A stretch of 64,000 nt of DNA from Clostridium cellulovorans 743B (lineage in GTDB: Bacteria; Bacillota; Clostridia; Clostridiales; Clostridiaceae). Where the stretch lies: NCBI RefSeq assembly GCF_000145275.1, contig NC_014393.1:4650001-4714000 (forward strand). Reading direction: 5' to 3'. Positions 18,145 to 25,125 of this stretch are shown one piece after another. Numbering within the stretch: the stretch's first letter is position 1; the number at the start of each line of letters is the position of its first letter. The notes beneath the pieces were generated by a model. That model was not told the origin of the DNA. It did no database searches and was given only the letters and a program-made list of their open reading frames with translations. Made by a program: the position numbers and the translations under genes.

Positions 18145-19536
18145 TTAGAATTCTGCTGAACCTGTTGTTCTTGGAAATGGTATTACGTCTCTTATGTTTG
18201 ACATACCTGTCAAGTACATAAGAATCCTTTCAAAACCAAGACCAAAACCAGCATGCTTAGTTTCTCCATATTTTCTTAGTTCCAAATACCACCAGTAATC
18301 TTCCTTATTAAGACCTAATTCAGCTAACCTTGCTTCTAGTATATCAAGTCTTTCTTCTCTTTGGCTTCCACCTATTATTTCGCCGATTCCAGGTGCCAAT
18401 AAGTCTGCTGCTGCAACTGTTTTTCCATCATCATTAATCCTCATATAGAAAGCTTTAATTTCTTTTGGATAATCTGTTACAAACACTGGTCTCTTAAATA
18501 CAACTTCTGAAAGATATCTTTCATGTTCTGTTTGAAGATCAATACCCCATTGTACTGGATATTGGAATTCTACACCAGACTTTTGAAGTATATCTACAGC
18601 TTCTGTATAACTTACTCTACCAAACTCACTGTTAACGACATTATCTAGTCTTTCTTTAAGCCCTTTATCTACAAAGTTACTAAAGAACTCCATCTCTTCT
18701 GGGGCATTTTCCATAACATAGCTAATTATATATTTAATCATATCTTCAGCAGTATCCATATAATCTTTAAGTTCCGCAAACGCCATTTCAGGCTCAATCA
18801 TCCAAAACTCTGCTGCGTGTCTAGTTGTATTTGAATTTTCAGCCCTAAAAGTTGGTCCAAAGGTATATACATCTCTAAAAGCTAAAGCAAAAGTTTCTGC
18901 TGATAATTGACCACTTACTGTAAGGTTTGTTTCTCTTCCAAAGAAATCATCTTGATAATCTATCTTTCCTTCTTCTGTCTTTTTAACATTATCAAAATCA
19001 AGAGTCGTAACCTTGAACATTTCGCCAGCACCTTCACAATCACTACCTGTTATTATTGGTGTATGAACATATACGAAGCCTCTTTCTTGGAAAAACTTAT
19101 GTATAGCATATGCAGCAAGACTTCTTACTCTAAACACAGCAGAAAAAGTATTACTTCTTGGTCTTAAATGAGCAATAGTTCTCAAATACTCCATTGTATG
19201 TCTTTTCTTTTGCAGTGGGTAATCACTATGAGAATTTCCATGAATCATTATACTTTCTGCTTTAACTTCAAAAGGTTGCTTAGCTTCTGGAGTTAAAACT
19301 AAAGTCCCTTCTATTTCAAGCGAAGCACTAATAGCTAACTTTGAAACTTCCTTAAAATTTTCAAGGTTGTTTTCAAAAACTACTTGAACACTCTTAAAAA
19401 AGCTTCCATCGTTCAGTTCAATAAAACCAAAATTATTATTAGCTCTGATAGTTCTTACCCAACCAGATATTCTTATTTTTTTATCAGAAAAAGCATCCGT
19501 CTCTCTATAAAGAGTTTTAATTAATGTATTTTCCAT
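18145..19536 (-). CDS. asnS: Asparagine--tRNA ligase
   Basis: A 463-residue class IIb aminoacyl-tRNA synthetase. ATG 19536 (MENTLIKTLYRE) with GGGAGGAG is chosen over an upstream GTG or ATG at 19551. The N-terminal OB-fold anticodon-binding domain (KKIRISGWVRTIRANNNFGFIEL) is followed by the catalytic domain with motif 2 (FGPTFRAENSNTTRHAAEFWMIEPE) and motif 3 (GFGLGFERILMYLTG). AsnRS rather than AspRS or LysRS is supported by the motif 2 text and by the Asn specifier of the T-box leader upstream. Standard length. Confidence 0.96.
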   Translation of the reverse strand: MENTLIKTLYRETDAFSDKKIRISGWVRTIRANNNFGFIELNDGSFFKSVQVVFENNLENFKEVSKLAISASLEIEGTLVLTPEAKQPFEVKAESIMIHGNSHSDYPLQKKRHTMEYLRTIAHLRPRSNTFSAVFRVRSLAAYAIHKFFQERGFVYVHTPIITGSDCEGAGEMFKVTTLDFDNVKKTEEGKIDYQDDFFGRETNLTVSGQLSAETFALAFRDVYTFGPTFRAENSNTTRHAAEFWMIEPEMAFAELKDYMDTAEDMIKYIISYVMENAPEEMEFFSNFVDKGLKERLDNVVNSEFGRVSYTEAVDILQKSGVEFQYPVQWGIDLQTEHERYLSEVVFKRPVFVTDYPKEIKAFYMRINDDGKTVAAADLLAPGIGEIIGGSQREERLDILEARLAELGLNKEDYWWYLELRKYGETKHAGFGLGFERILMYLTGMSNIRDVIPFPRTTGSAEF

Positions 19537-19596
19537 TAGTTCTCCTCCCAAACAACTTATTATTATAATTATATTATGTTATTAATATTTTTAGAA

Positions 19597-19860
19597 AATA
19601 TAAAAACCTTCATCCTCTAAAAAATAGGGACGAAGGTATATTCGCGGTACCACCCTAGTTATTACAATGAATATTCCATAGTAATCACTCAATCCAAATA
19701 AGGCTTTGGCGACCTCTATACCTACTTTTCTTTAAAATAGAATTTCGAATAGAAACTCCGAGATGTTCTTCATTATAATCTTCATATCAACATTCCAGCT
19801 TAAGTCGACTCTCTTTAAATCTAATTATAACTACTTTTCTCTTCATAGTATTTATTTTCG
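19597..19860 (-). promoter_or_regulatory. T-box leader (Asn) of asnS
   Basis: The T-box sequence AGGGTGGTACCGCG lies at 19643-19656 (minus strand). Downstream of it a terminator hairpin (ACCTTCGTCC with GGATGAAGGT, 19602-19637) ends in TTTTT. Upstream, Stem I shows the GAGAGTC and GCTGGAATGTTGAT motifs, and the specifier AAC (19765-19767) followed by ATCTCGGAG in the usual spacing. Uncharged tRNA-Asn should bind the specifier and the T-box bulge and favour antitermination, so asnS is induced by asparaginyl-tRNA shortage. Confidence 0.93.
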
Positions 19861-20016
19861 TTTAGTTTTACTAATTTTATACGTAAATATTATATTTTTT
19901 TTGTATTATTTTTATAAAAGAATACAATATTGATTATATTAAACAGTAGTAGCACTTGTCAACTAAACAATTCCATTTAACTATCATTTTAAATATTATA
20001 GCATATACTGTTCTAA

Positions 20017-20124
20017 GAAGAGGTTTTTTTATCCTCACAAGGGAGAAGTTCTTTACAAGAGAGAGACACCCTATTAAGGAAATTAATCCCTCTAGAAATT
20101 AATCTCCTAAAAGAAAAACCTCTT
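20017..20124 (+). ncRNA. Structured 5' leader of the TPR gene (candidate cis-regulatory RNA)
   Basis: An 11-bp perfect helix (AAGAGGTTTTT 20018-20028 with AAAAACCTCTT 20114-20124) closes a region of about 85 bases. The 3' arm ends directly before the Shine-Dalgarno AGGGAGG (20126-20132) of the gene at 20140. A -10-like TATACT lies at 20004-20009, so transcription would start about where the helix begins. Inside are a 5-bp hairpin (GTTCTT-TAC-AAGAG region) and two small hairpins with identical AATTAA loops but different paired stems (GGA/TCC and AGA/TCT). It matches no RNA class known to me. The three-base-pair stems alone would be weak evidence. Confidence 0.5.
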
Positions 20125-20139
20125 AAGGGAGGAATATAA

Positions 20140-20562
20140 ATGGAAGATTCTCAATTTATTGCATGTAAAAAACATCTCGAGTCCATGAAAACCTCAAATA
20201 TGGACTTAGATGATATATATAAATTAATAAACTATATGTATTTAAATGAATATTCAAAGGATATGATTAAAAAAGTTTTAACAAACGTATTTGGCCACAG
20301 TTTTCCCAACAGCTTAACTACAATAGCTCATATTTTAGTTTCTGAAAAAGACTATAACTTAGCTATGGATTATATAAATCTTGCTCTTAAGACTATTAAA
20401 AAAGATGAACTCTATTTTTTGAGATCTTTTTGTGAATATAAGCTTGGGGATTACCATAAATGTTTGAAAACAATAGAAAAACTTGATCCTGAGGAATATG
20501 GTGATGTTATTAAAGAACTTGGGCATTTAAGTAATGATAATTTAAATATAAATGTTATTTAG
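20140..20562 (+). CDS. TPR-like small cytoplasmic protein
   Basis: A 140-residue helical protein without signal peptide or membrane segment. The central part (HILVSEKDYNLAMDYINLALKTI, then DELYFLRSFCEYKLGDYHKCLKTIEKL) reads as two tetratricopeptide repeats, which usually bind other proteins. It is monocistronic, with its own structured leader and terminator. No specific function can be assigned. Confidence 0.7.
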   Translation: MEDSQFIACKKHLESMKTSNMDLDDIYKLINYMYLNEYSKDMIKKVLTNVFGHSFPNSLTTIAHILVSEKDYNLAMDYINLALKTIKKDELYFLRSFCEYKLGDYHKCLKTIEKLDPEEYGDVIKELGHLSNDNLNINVI

Positions 20563-20564
20563 CT

Positions 20565-20594
20565 AAAAATACCGCTACTGTTGTAGTGGTATTT
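20565..20594 (+). terminator. Terminator of the TPR gene
   Basis: Stem AAAAATACCGCTAC / GTAGTGGTATTTTT with a TGTT loop, starting 3 bases after the stop at 20562. One arm pair is a G-T wobble in the plus-strand RNA. Confidence 0.9.
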
Positions 20595-20653
20595 TTTTAT
20601 TTCTTTTTGACTTAGTAAATAGTATACTGTAAACAATATGGAGAGTCGCACTT

Positions 20654-20785
20654 ATGGATAATAAAGCTAAAAAATAAGAATACTTTCTGTATAAAGAGTT
20701 CCATACTGAAATTTCTAATTTTATCTATACTAAATTAGCGAAATACCTAGATAGTGTAAGTATTTTAAGTTTAATGCTTTTTTAA
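20654..20785 (+). pseudogene. Possible small gene remnant with an in-frame TAA
   Basis: ATG 20654 has GGAGAG 8 bases upstream. The frame reads MDNKAKK, then TAA (20675-20677), then continues for 35 codons (EYFLYKEFHTEISNFIY...) to a second TAA. The continued text is protein-like, not low-complexity. It may be a decayed short gene or the end of one; chance is possible in such AT-rich DNA. The remaining part of 20595-20856 shows nothing else except the SD of the next gene. Confidence 0.3.
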
Positions 20786-20856
20786 AAACAACTGGAATAA
20801 GTTAAAATTTTATTTTGGAACCCTATAGAAAATAAAAAAGTTTAGGAGATACATTA

Positions 20857-21981
20857 ATGTCAGAATATAAACTAGTTGCTACTGCAGCCTTTGGTTTAGA
20901 AGCAGTAGTTGCAAAAGAATTAAAAAATCTTGGTTTTAAGGATCTAGAAGTGGAAAATGGTAAAGTTACTTATATCTCAGATGTAGAAGGAATAATCAAA
21001 TCAAATCTATGGTCTAGATGTGCCGATAGAATACATATTTGTATAGGAGAATTTACCGCAACTTCTTTTGAAGAACTATTTGAAAAGGTTAAAGCTCTAC
21101 CTTGGGAAGATTACATGCCTGAAGATGCAAACTTTATAATTAATGCAAAATCAGTTAAATCTACATTATTTAGTTTATCTGATATTCAATCAATTTCAGA
21201 AAAAGCTATTATTGAAAAACTTAAAGAGAACTACTCTGTAACTTGGTTTTCAAAATCTGGTGCAAAATACCCTATATTGGTTAGTATTCTTAAAGATAAG
21301 GTAACTGTACTTTTAGATACCAGTGGTGTTGCACTTCATAAAAGAGGTTACCGTGAAGATGCAAATATGGCTCCACTAAAGGAAACCATGGCTGCAGCTT
21401 TAATAAATATATCTGGTTGGACTCCTGATAAACCTTTTATGGATCCATTCTGCGGTTCAGGAACAATTGCTATTGAGGCTGCAATGATAGGACTTAATAT
21501 AGCTCCTGGTCTAAGCAGAAAATTTCTTTGTGAAGAATGGGATATATTCCCTAGTGACTTATGGAAAGCTGCAAGAAAACATGCGTATTCTGCTATTGAT
21601 TACGATAAAACCCTTGATATAAGCGCTTCAGATATAAGCGGAAAGCTTGTTCAACTTTCAAAAAATAACGCTGAAAAAGCACGAGTAGACGATTATATAA
21701 ACTTTAGAGCTATGGATGTGAGAAAATTAAACACACTAACTCCTAGAGGCACTCTTATATGCAATCCTCCATACGGAGAACGTCTTGAAGAGAAAGCTAC
21801 AATAGATATACTATACAAAGACATGGGCCTAGTCTTTTCAAGATTACCAAACTGGTCATACTACATATTAACATCTGACGAAGATTTCGAGAAAAACTTT
21901 GGGAGAAAGTCTGATAAGAATCGTAAGCTTTATAATGGACGAATCAAATGTTACTACTATCAATACTTTGAGAAAAAATAA
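20857..21981 (+). CDS. THUMP-domain class I rRNA (guanine-N2)-methyltransferase, RlmL-like
   Basis: A 374-residue SAM-dependent RNA methyltransferase. The N-terminal THUMP RNA-binding domain covers about residues 1-155 (YKLVATAAFGLEAVVAKEL). The Rossmann methyltransferase (UPF0020) has FMDPFCGSGTIAIEAA as SAM-binding motif and LICNPPYGERL as the N-methylation motif IV (NPPY). Bacillus and E. coli relatives (YpsC, the RlmL N-terminal half) methylate 23S rRNA guanine. TTAGGAG lies before the ATG. Length is normal for the single-domain Firmicute form. Confidence 0.9.
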   Translation: MSEYKLVATAAFGLEAVVAKELKNLGFKDLEVENGKVTYISDVEGIIKSNLWSRCADRIHICIGEFTATSFEELFEKVKALPWEDYMPEDANFIINAKSVKSTLFSLSDIQSISEKAIIEKLKENYSVTWFSKSGAKYPILVSILKDKVTVLLDTSGVALHKRGYREDANMAPLKETMAAALINISGWTPDKPFMDPFCGSGTIAIEAAMIGLNIAPGLSRKFLCEEWDIFPSDLWKAARKHAYSAIDYDKTLDISASDISGKLVQLSKNNAEKARVDDYINFRAMDVRKLNTLTPRGTLICNPPYGERLEEKATIDILYKDMGLVFSRLPNWSYYILTSDEDFEKNFGRKSDKNRKLYNGRIKCYYYQYFEKK

Positions 21982-22039
21982 AATTACCACTACAAATAGT
22001 CATAGTAGTAATTGTCAATTTATATTAATTTGATATTAT

Positions 22040-22092
22040 CCCCTTGAAGTAGATAATCATAATAGTAAAACTATCTACTTCAAGGGGCTTTT
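22040..22092 (+). terminator. Terminator after the methyltransferase gene
   Basis: A 16-bp perfect stem (CCCCTTGAAGTAGATA, 22040-22055; complement 22072-22087) with CTTTT after it. Confidence 0.88.
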
Positions 22093-22177
22093 CAATTTTA
22101 ATCTCCTTGCTTATTTCCTTATCAAATTTTTAAATTGCTATAGCACCTATTAATCTTTATATCTAACATACTCTACT

Positions 22178-22828
22178 CTAAGTATATTGATATTCTCTCG
22201 AAGATGTACGCAAATGCTTTCTTGCTTCTTTTTTAAATTGTTCAATAGTTTCTTCCGTCTTGTTAATATCCTCTTTTGTCATTTTTGTCCTACCGGTTCT
22301 ATCACAAAATGACAATAAAGCTATTTCGTCGATTTCTACTTCTTTAACCATCTGCTCTAGTTCTTGAAAAGGTAGTTTTTTCATTACAAATAATGTTTGC
22401 ATATGCCATCTTACCATAGCTGCAACCTTTGTTATAAATTCTTGCTCTAAATTAAAACTCTCTAAAAATTTTATGGTTAAATCCTTCCCAACCTTATCAT
22501 GGTCATAAGCAGTCCAACGTCCCTTTTTTAATCTAGTAGTTGGACCTTTACCTATATCATGGAGAAGTGATGCCCACATTAATACCCTTCTATCAGAACT
22601 TTTTTCTCTTACCTTAGCCGCATTATCAACTACCATTAAAGTATGGATAAGTGCATTACCTTCAGGATGATATTGTGGATTTTGTTCTGCCTTAGCAAGT
22701 TCGCTTATTAAATTAAATGGGCTTTCTTTCATTTTATCTGCTTTAATAATCTCGCTTAAATACTTTGATGGTACCTCATCTTCAAGGAGATGTTTCTCCA
22801 CTTCATAAAACAAATTATCATTTGCCAT
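22178..22828 (-). CDS. HD-domain hydrolase, related to the HD domain of CCA-adding enzymes
   Basis: A 216-residue protein with ATG 22828 behind GGAGGGG. The HD fold motifs are HPEGNALIHTLMVVDNA (first His), SLLHDIGKG (HD pair) and a later YDHDKVGKDL. The HPEG...HTLMV text resembles the phosphohydrolase domain of bacterial tRNA nucleotidyltransferases, but no nucleotidyltransferase domain is present. The C-terminal ~60 residues are charged and helical. A metal-dependent phosphohydrolase acting on a nucleotide or RNA end is likely; the substrate is unknown. Confidence 0.8.
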   Translation of the reverse strand: MANDNLFYEVEKHLLEDEVPSKYLSEIIKADKMKESPFNLISELAKAEQNPQYHPEGNALIHTLMVVDNAAKVREKSSDRRVLMWASLLHDIGKGPTTRLKKGRWTAYDHDKVGKDLTIKFLESFNLEQEFITKVAAMVRWHMQTLFVMKKLPFQELEQMVKEVEIDEIALLSFCDRTGRTKMTKEDINKTEETIEQFKKEARKHLRTSSREYQYT

Positions 22829-22972
22829 GTTTCCCCTCCATTATGTTTTTTTCTGCTAAATATCTCTTTCATATTCATTAATTCTATATAAATTATATGT
22901 AAAATAACTGACTTTAATATTATTCTATGATAATATTAATATGTATATACGGAATTTTAGGAGGACCTATTA

Positions 22973-23134
22973 TTGGGATTATTTACTTTAGTACCGTTGT
23001 TATTATTATTTATTTATTTTCTATTTAGATTTAATAAAACTCAACAAACAAAATCAGCTGTATACTTTTCTATCGTGGTATCAGGTCTTGCAGTATGTTT
23101 TGGTCTATTCTCTTTATTACCTACAATCCTATAA
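22973..23134 (+). CDS. Small two-helix membrane protein (TTG start)
   Basis: A 53-residue open frame. TTG 22973 has TAGGAGG 7 bases upstream. The protein is two hydrophobic helices (LFTLVPLLLLFIYFLF and VYFSIVVSGLAVCFGLFSLLP) separated by a polar RFNKTQQTKSA loop. It has a dedicated, strong terminator directly behind it, which supports a real transcript. Function unknown; small clostridial membrane proteins of this kind are often missed in annotation. Confidence 0.6.
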   Translation: MGLFTLVPLLLLFIYFLFRFNKTQQTKSAVYFSIVVSGLAVCFGLFSLLPTIL

Positions 23135-23173
23135 GACAAAAATGAGCCCATAATCAAGGCTCATTTTTGTCTT
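23133..23173. terminator. Bidirectional terminator between convergent genes
   Basis: A 16-bp perfect stem (AAGACAAAAATGAGCC with its complement at 23158-23173) shared by the small membrane protein gene on the plus strand and the antiterminator gene on the minus strand; both stop codons lie in or beside the stem. Confidence 0.9.
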
Positions 23174-24003
23174 AATTTAATATTCCCTATATGAACGGCT
23201 ATATATCCAATCTCTTCTTCTGGCATTACAAGATTAAAGTTTTCTTTTACATAATCTGCAACAGCTATTGCAACCATATAAGAGTCCTTTAATTGAGTTT
23301 TTATGGAGTCAAGAAGAATATTTTCTATTGGAAGCTTTTTATTTATTCTATCTATAGCAAATCTAAGATGCGTCAAAAGTCTCATGTAAGAAATTGATTC
23401 TCTATCTATTAAAATATTCAAATTATTTTCTATTACAGTTATCATCTCTTGTATAATGTATGCATTTGTTGCTACAGAAGATGACTTTTGATTATTTAAG
23501 GCTGCATGTATATGCATCGCTATAAATCCTACCTCTGCCTTTGGTAGTTCTAAGTTCATTCTATCATTTATGATTTCTAGCACATCCTCTGCTATGCTAA
23601 ATTCCTTTTCATATAAAACCTTAGTTTCATATAAAAAAGGATTTCCTATCTTTATCCCATTCTTAATTCTTTCAATTGTGAAAGCTAAATGGTCTAACAA
23701 AGTTATATGAATTATTTTACCTAAATCACTTTCTGTTACTTTTGAAATATATGAAATGGCTTCTTCTGTAGCACCAATTAAAGAACTATCAACATTCCTA
23801 TATAAACTATTTAGTTTAGCTTTATTCTCATCATCTTCAATATAGTATATTCTTTCTATTTTTTCTCTATCATAAAACTCCTGGCCTTTTACTACTGAAA
23901 AACCAATTCCTCTACCAACCATAACACACTCTTTATCTTTGTCTCTATCAAAACCTAAAATTACATTATTATTAAAAGGCTTGATAACAGTAAATCCCCT
24001 CAT
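23161..24003 (-). CDS. BglG/GlcT-family transcription antiterminator
   Basis: ATG 24003 (MRGFTVIKPFNNNVILG) with GGAG 8 bases upstream is preferred over GTG 24012; 280 residues. The N-terminal CAT RNA-binding domain (1-55) is followed by PRD1 (about 65-165; conserved His in LLDHLAF and MHIHAAL) and PRD2 (about 170-280; LTHLRFAIDR and AVHIGNI). The text around PRD1 (ITLLDHLAFTIERIKNG..I.NPFLYE) is closest to GlcT, which binds an RNA antiterminator hairpin of a PTS operon when PTS phosphorylation allows. No PTS gene lies in this window, so it acts at a distance or its PTS partner has moved. Confidence 0.88.
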   Translation of the reverse strand: MRGFTVIKPFNNNVILGFDRDKDKECVMVGRGIGFSVVKGQEFYDREKIERIYYIEDDENKAKLNSLYRNVDSSLIGATEEAISYISKVTESDLGKIIHITLLDHLAFTIERIKNGIKIGNPFLYETKVLYEKEFSIAEDVLEIINDRMNLELPKAEVGFIAMHIHAALNNQKSSSVATNAYIIQEMITVIENNLNILIDRESISYMRLLTHLRFAIDRINKKLPIENILLDSIKTQLKDSYMVAIAVADYVKENFNLVMPEEEIGYIAVHIGNIKLRQK

Positions 24004-24330
24004 AACTTTCACTCCATTTGTATCATATTTTCATGATAATGTTGCTATTTAAAGTTAAACCTTTACAATTATATCATATATATTTGAATTATATAATAGA
24101 AAAACATATAATGATAGGTATCACCCACTTAAAAGTTAGATTTAAGTTTTACTTTTAAATTGTTTTTTATGAAGTATTTTTAAATAGCTAATATCCTTAT
24201 GATTATATAAGTTCCAAAATTGAATCTGAATAAAAACTATATATTAAAATTTGAAAATCAATAGGTTTAATGGAGTATAGTTAGCGAGCCTTCTATATAT
24301 TTTAAAATAATCTTGTTAAAAAAATAAATT

Positions 24331-24371
24331 AAAACCCCTAATTATCAGCACCCTGCATAATTAGAGGTTTT
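24331..24371 (-). terminator. Terminator of the cold-shock gene
   Basis: Stem AAAACC(C)CTAATTAT with ATAATTAG(A)GGTTTT around an 11-base loop; in the minus-strand RNA it ends in AATTT. The rest of the 24004-24330 spacer is AT-rich; no RAT-like antiterminator target for the neighbouring GlcT-like gene was recognised. Confidence 0.8.
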
Positions 24372-24411
24372 CAACGCTACTATATTCTAAACATAGATAA
24401 AAATCTTGTTA

Positions 24412-24621
24412 CTATAACTTCTGTACATTTATTGCCATAGGTCTTTTATTTGTCTCTACCATATCATATTTTACGGACTCACCTTCATGAAGGTCTTTAT
24501 TATGAGTCTTTTCCTTTACTTGAGAATGGTGAACATAAGCATCCATACCTTCATTACCTGAAATAAATCCATAACCTCTTTCATTATCAAACCATTTAAC
24601 TACACCTGTATATGTGCTCAT
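24412..24621 (-). CDS. Cold-shock protein
   Basis: A 69-residue single cold-shock domain that binds single-stranded RNA and DNA. RNP1 is GYGFIS and RNP2 is AYVHHS (usually VFVHFS), with the usual VKWFDNERGYG start. GGAGGTGA precedes the ATG. The charged stretch (KEKTHNKDLHEGE) is typical. Monocistronic; the 196-bp 5' side may contain the long leader that such genes carry, but no structure was resolved. Confidence 0.93.
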   Translation of the reverse strand: MSTYTGVVKWFDNERGYGFISGNEGMDAYVHHSQVKEKTHNKDLHEGESVKYDMVETNKRPMAINVQKL

Positions 24622-24798
24622 TTAAATCACCTCCAACTTTATTGTTTACTCTTTTATCTTCTTAGATACTATTAAACTTCTGATATTACTACTTCTTTTT
24701 CCCTAAAATGTTTCTTAAATCAAAGTTCGTCTTATTAAAAAAATTCAAACTTTCATTATTATTATCTGCATATACTATACTTGCTAAATATAGCTAAA

Positions 24799-24834
24799 GA
24801 AAAAATGCCTTGAAACACTATGGTCTCCAAGGCA
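24799..24834 (-). terminator. Terminator overlapping the end of the small exported protein gene
   Basis: Stem TGCCTTG / CAAGGCA (24828-24834 and 24806-24812) followed by TTTTTTC in the minus-strand RNA. The 5' arm is coding (codons for MPW) and the TAG stop sits in the loop. Confidence 0.85.
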
Positions 24835-25081
24835 TCAAATGATATATAAGGCTATTCTTTTTTGTATTTTCTTCTAGGATTTTAAAGGCCTTTGTTTCTT
24901 CTATTATGACCTTTAAGAAAGCATCACTGCATTTCATTTCTTCATTTATATAATTAATTGTTGAGGAGGCTTCATTTTTATGAACTATACAGCTATAGCT
25001 GTGCAATTCTTTAGCTAAAGTTGTGTGCATTGGCGAGAAGCTTAAAATTACTAAGGTAAATAATAATACTAATCTTTTCAT
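24818..25081 (-). CDS. Small exported protein downstream of the STAND gene
   Basis: ATG 25081 (GAGGTGA upstream) gives 87 residues. A signal peptide (KRLVLLFTLVILSFSPMHTTLA) is followed by a mature ~63-residue chain with two Cys (SYSCIV, MKCSD) and a hydrophobic end (IYHLMPWRP). The gene starts 44 bp after the STAND-TPR gene stop and no promoter is seen between them, so they are likely one operon. The last codons and the TAG stop lie inside the terminator hairpin. The arrangement (TPR protein, then short exported protein) recalls Rap-Phr-type pairs, but the protein is longer than usual Phr precursors and this is only an analogy. Confidence 0.65.
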   Translation of the reverse strand: MKRLVLLFTLVILSFSPMHTTLAKELHSYSCIVHKNEASSTINYINEEMKCSDAFLKVIIEETKAFKILEENTKKNSLIYHLMPWRP

Positions 25082-25125
25082 CAAATCACCTCTTTAGCAA
25101 TTATTATTAACAATTATAAAGATTA

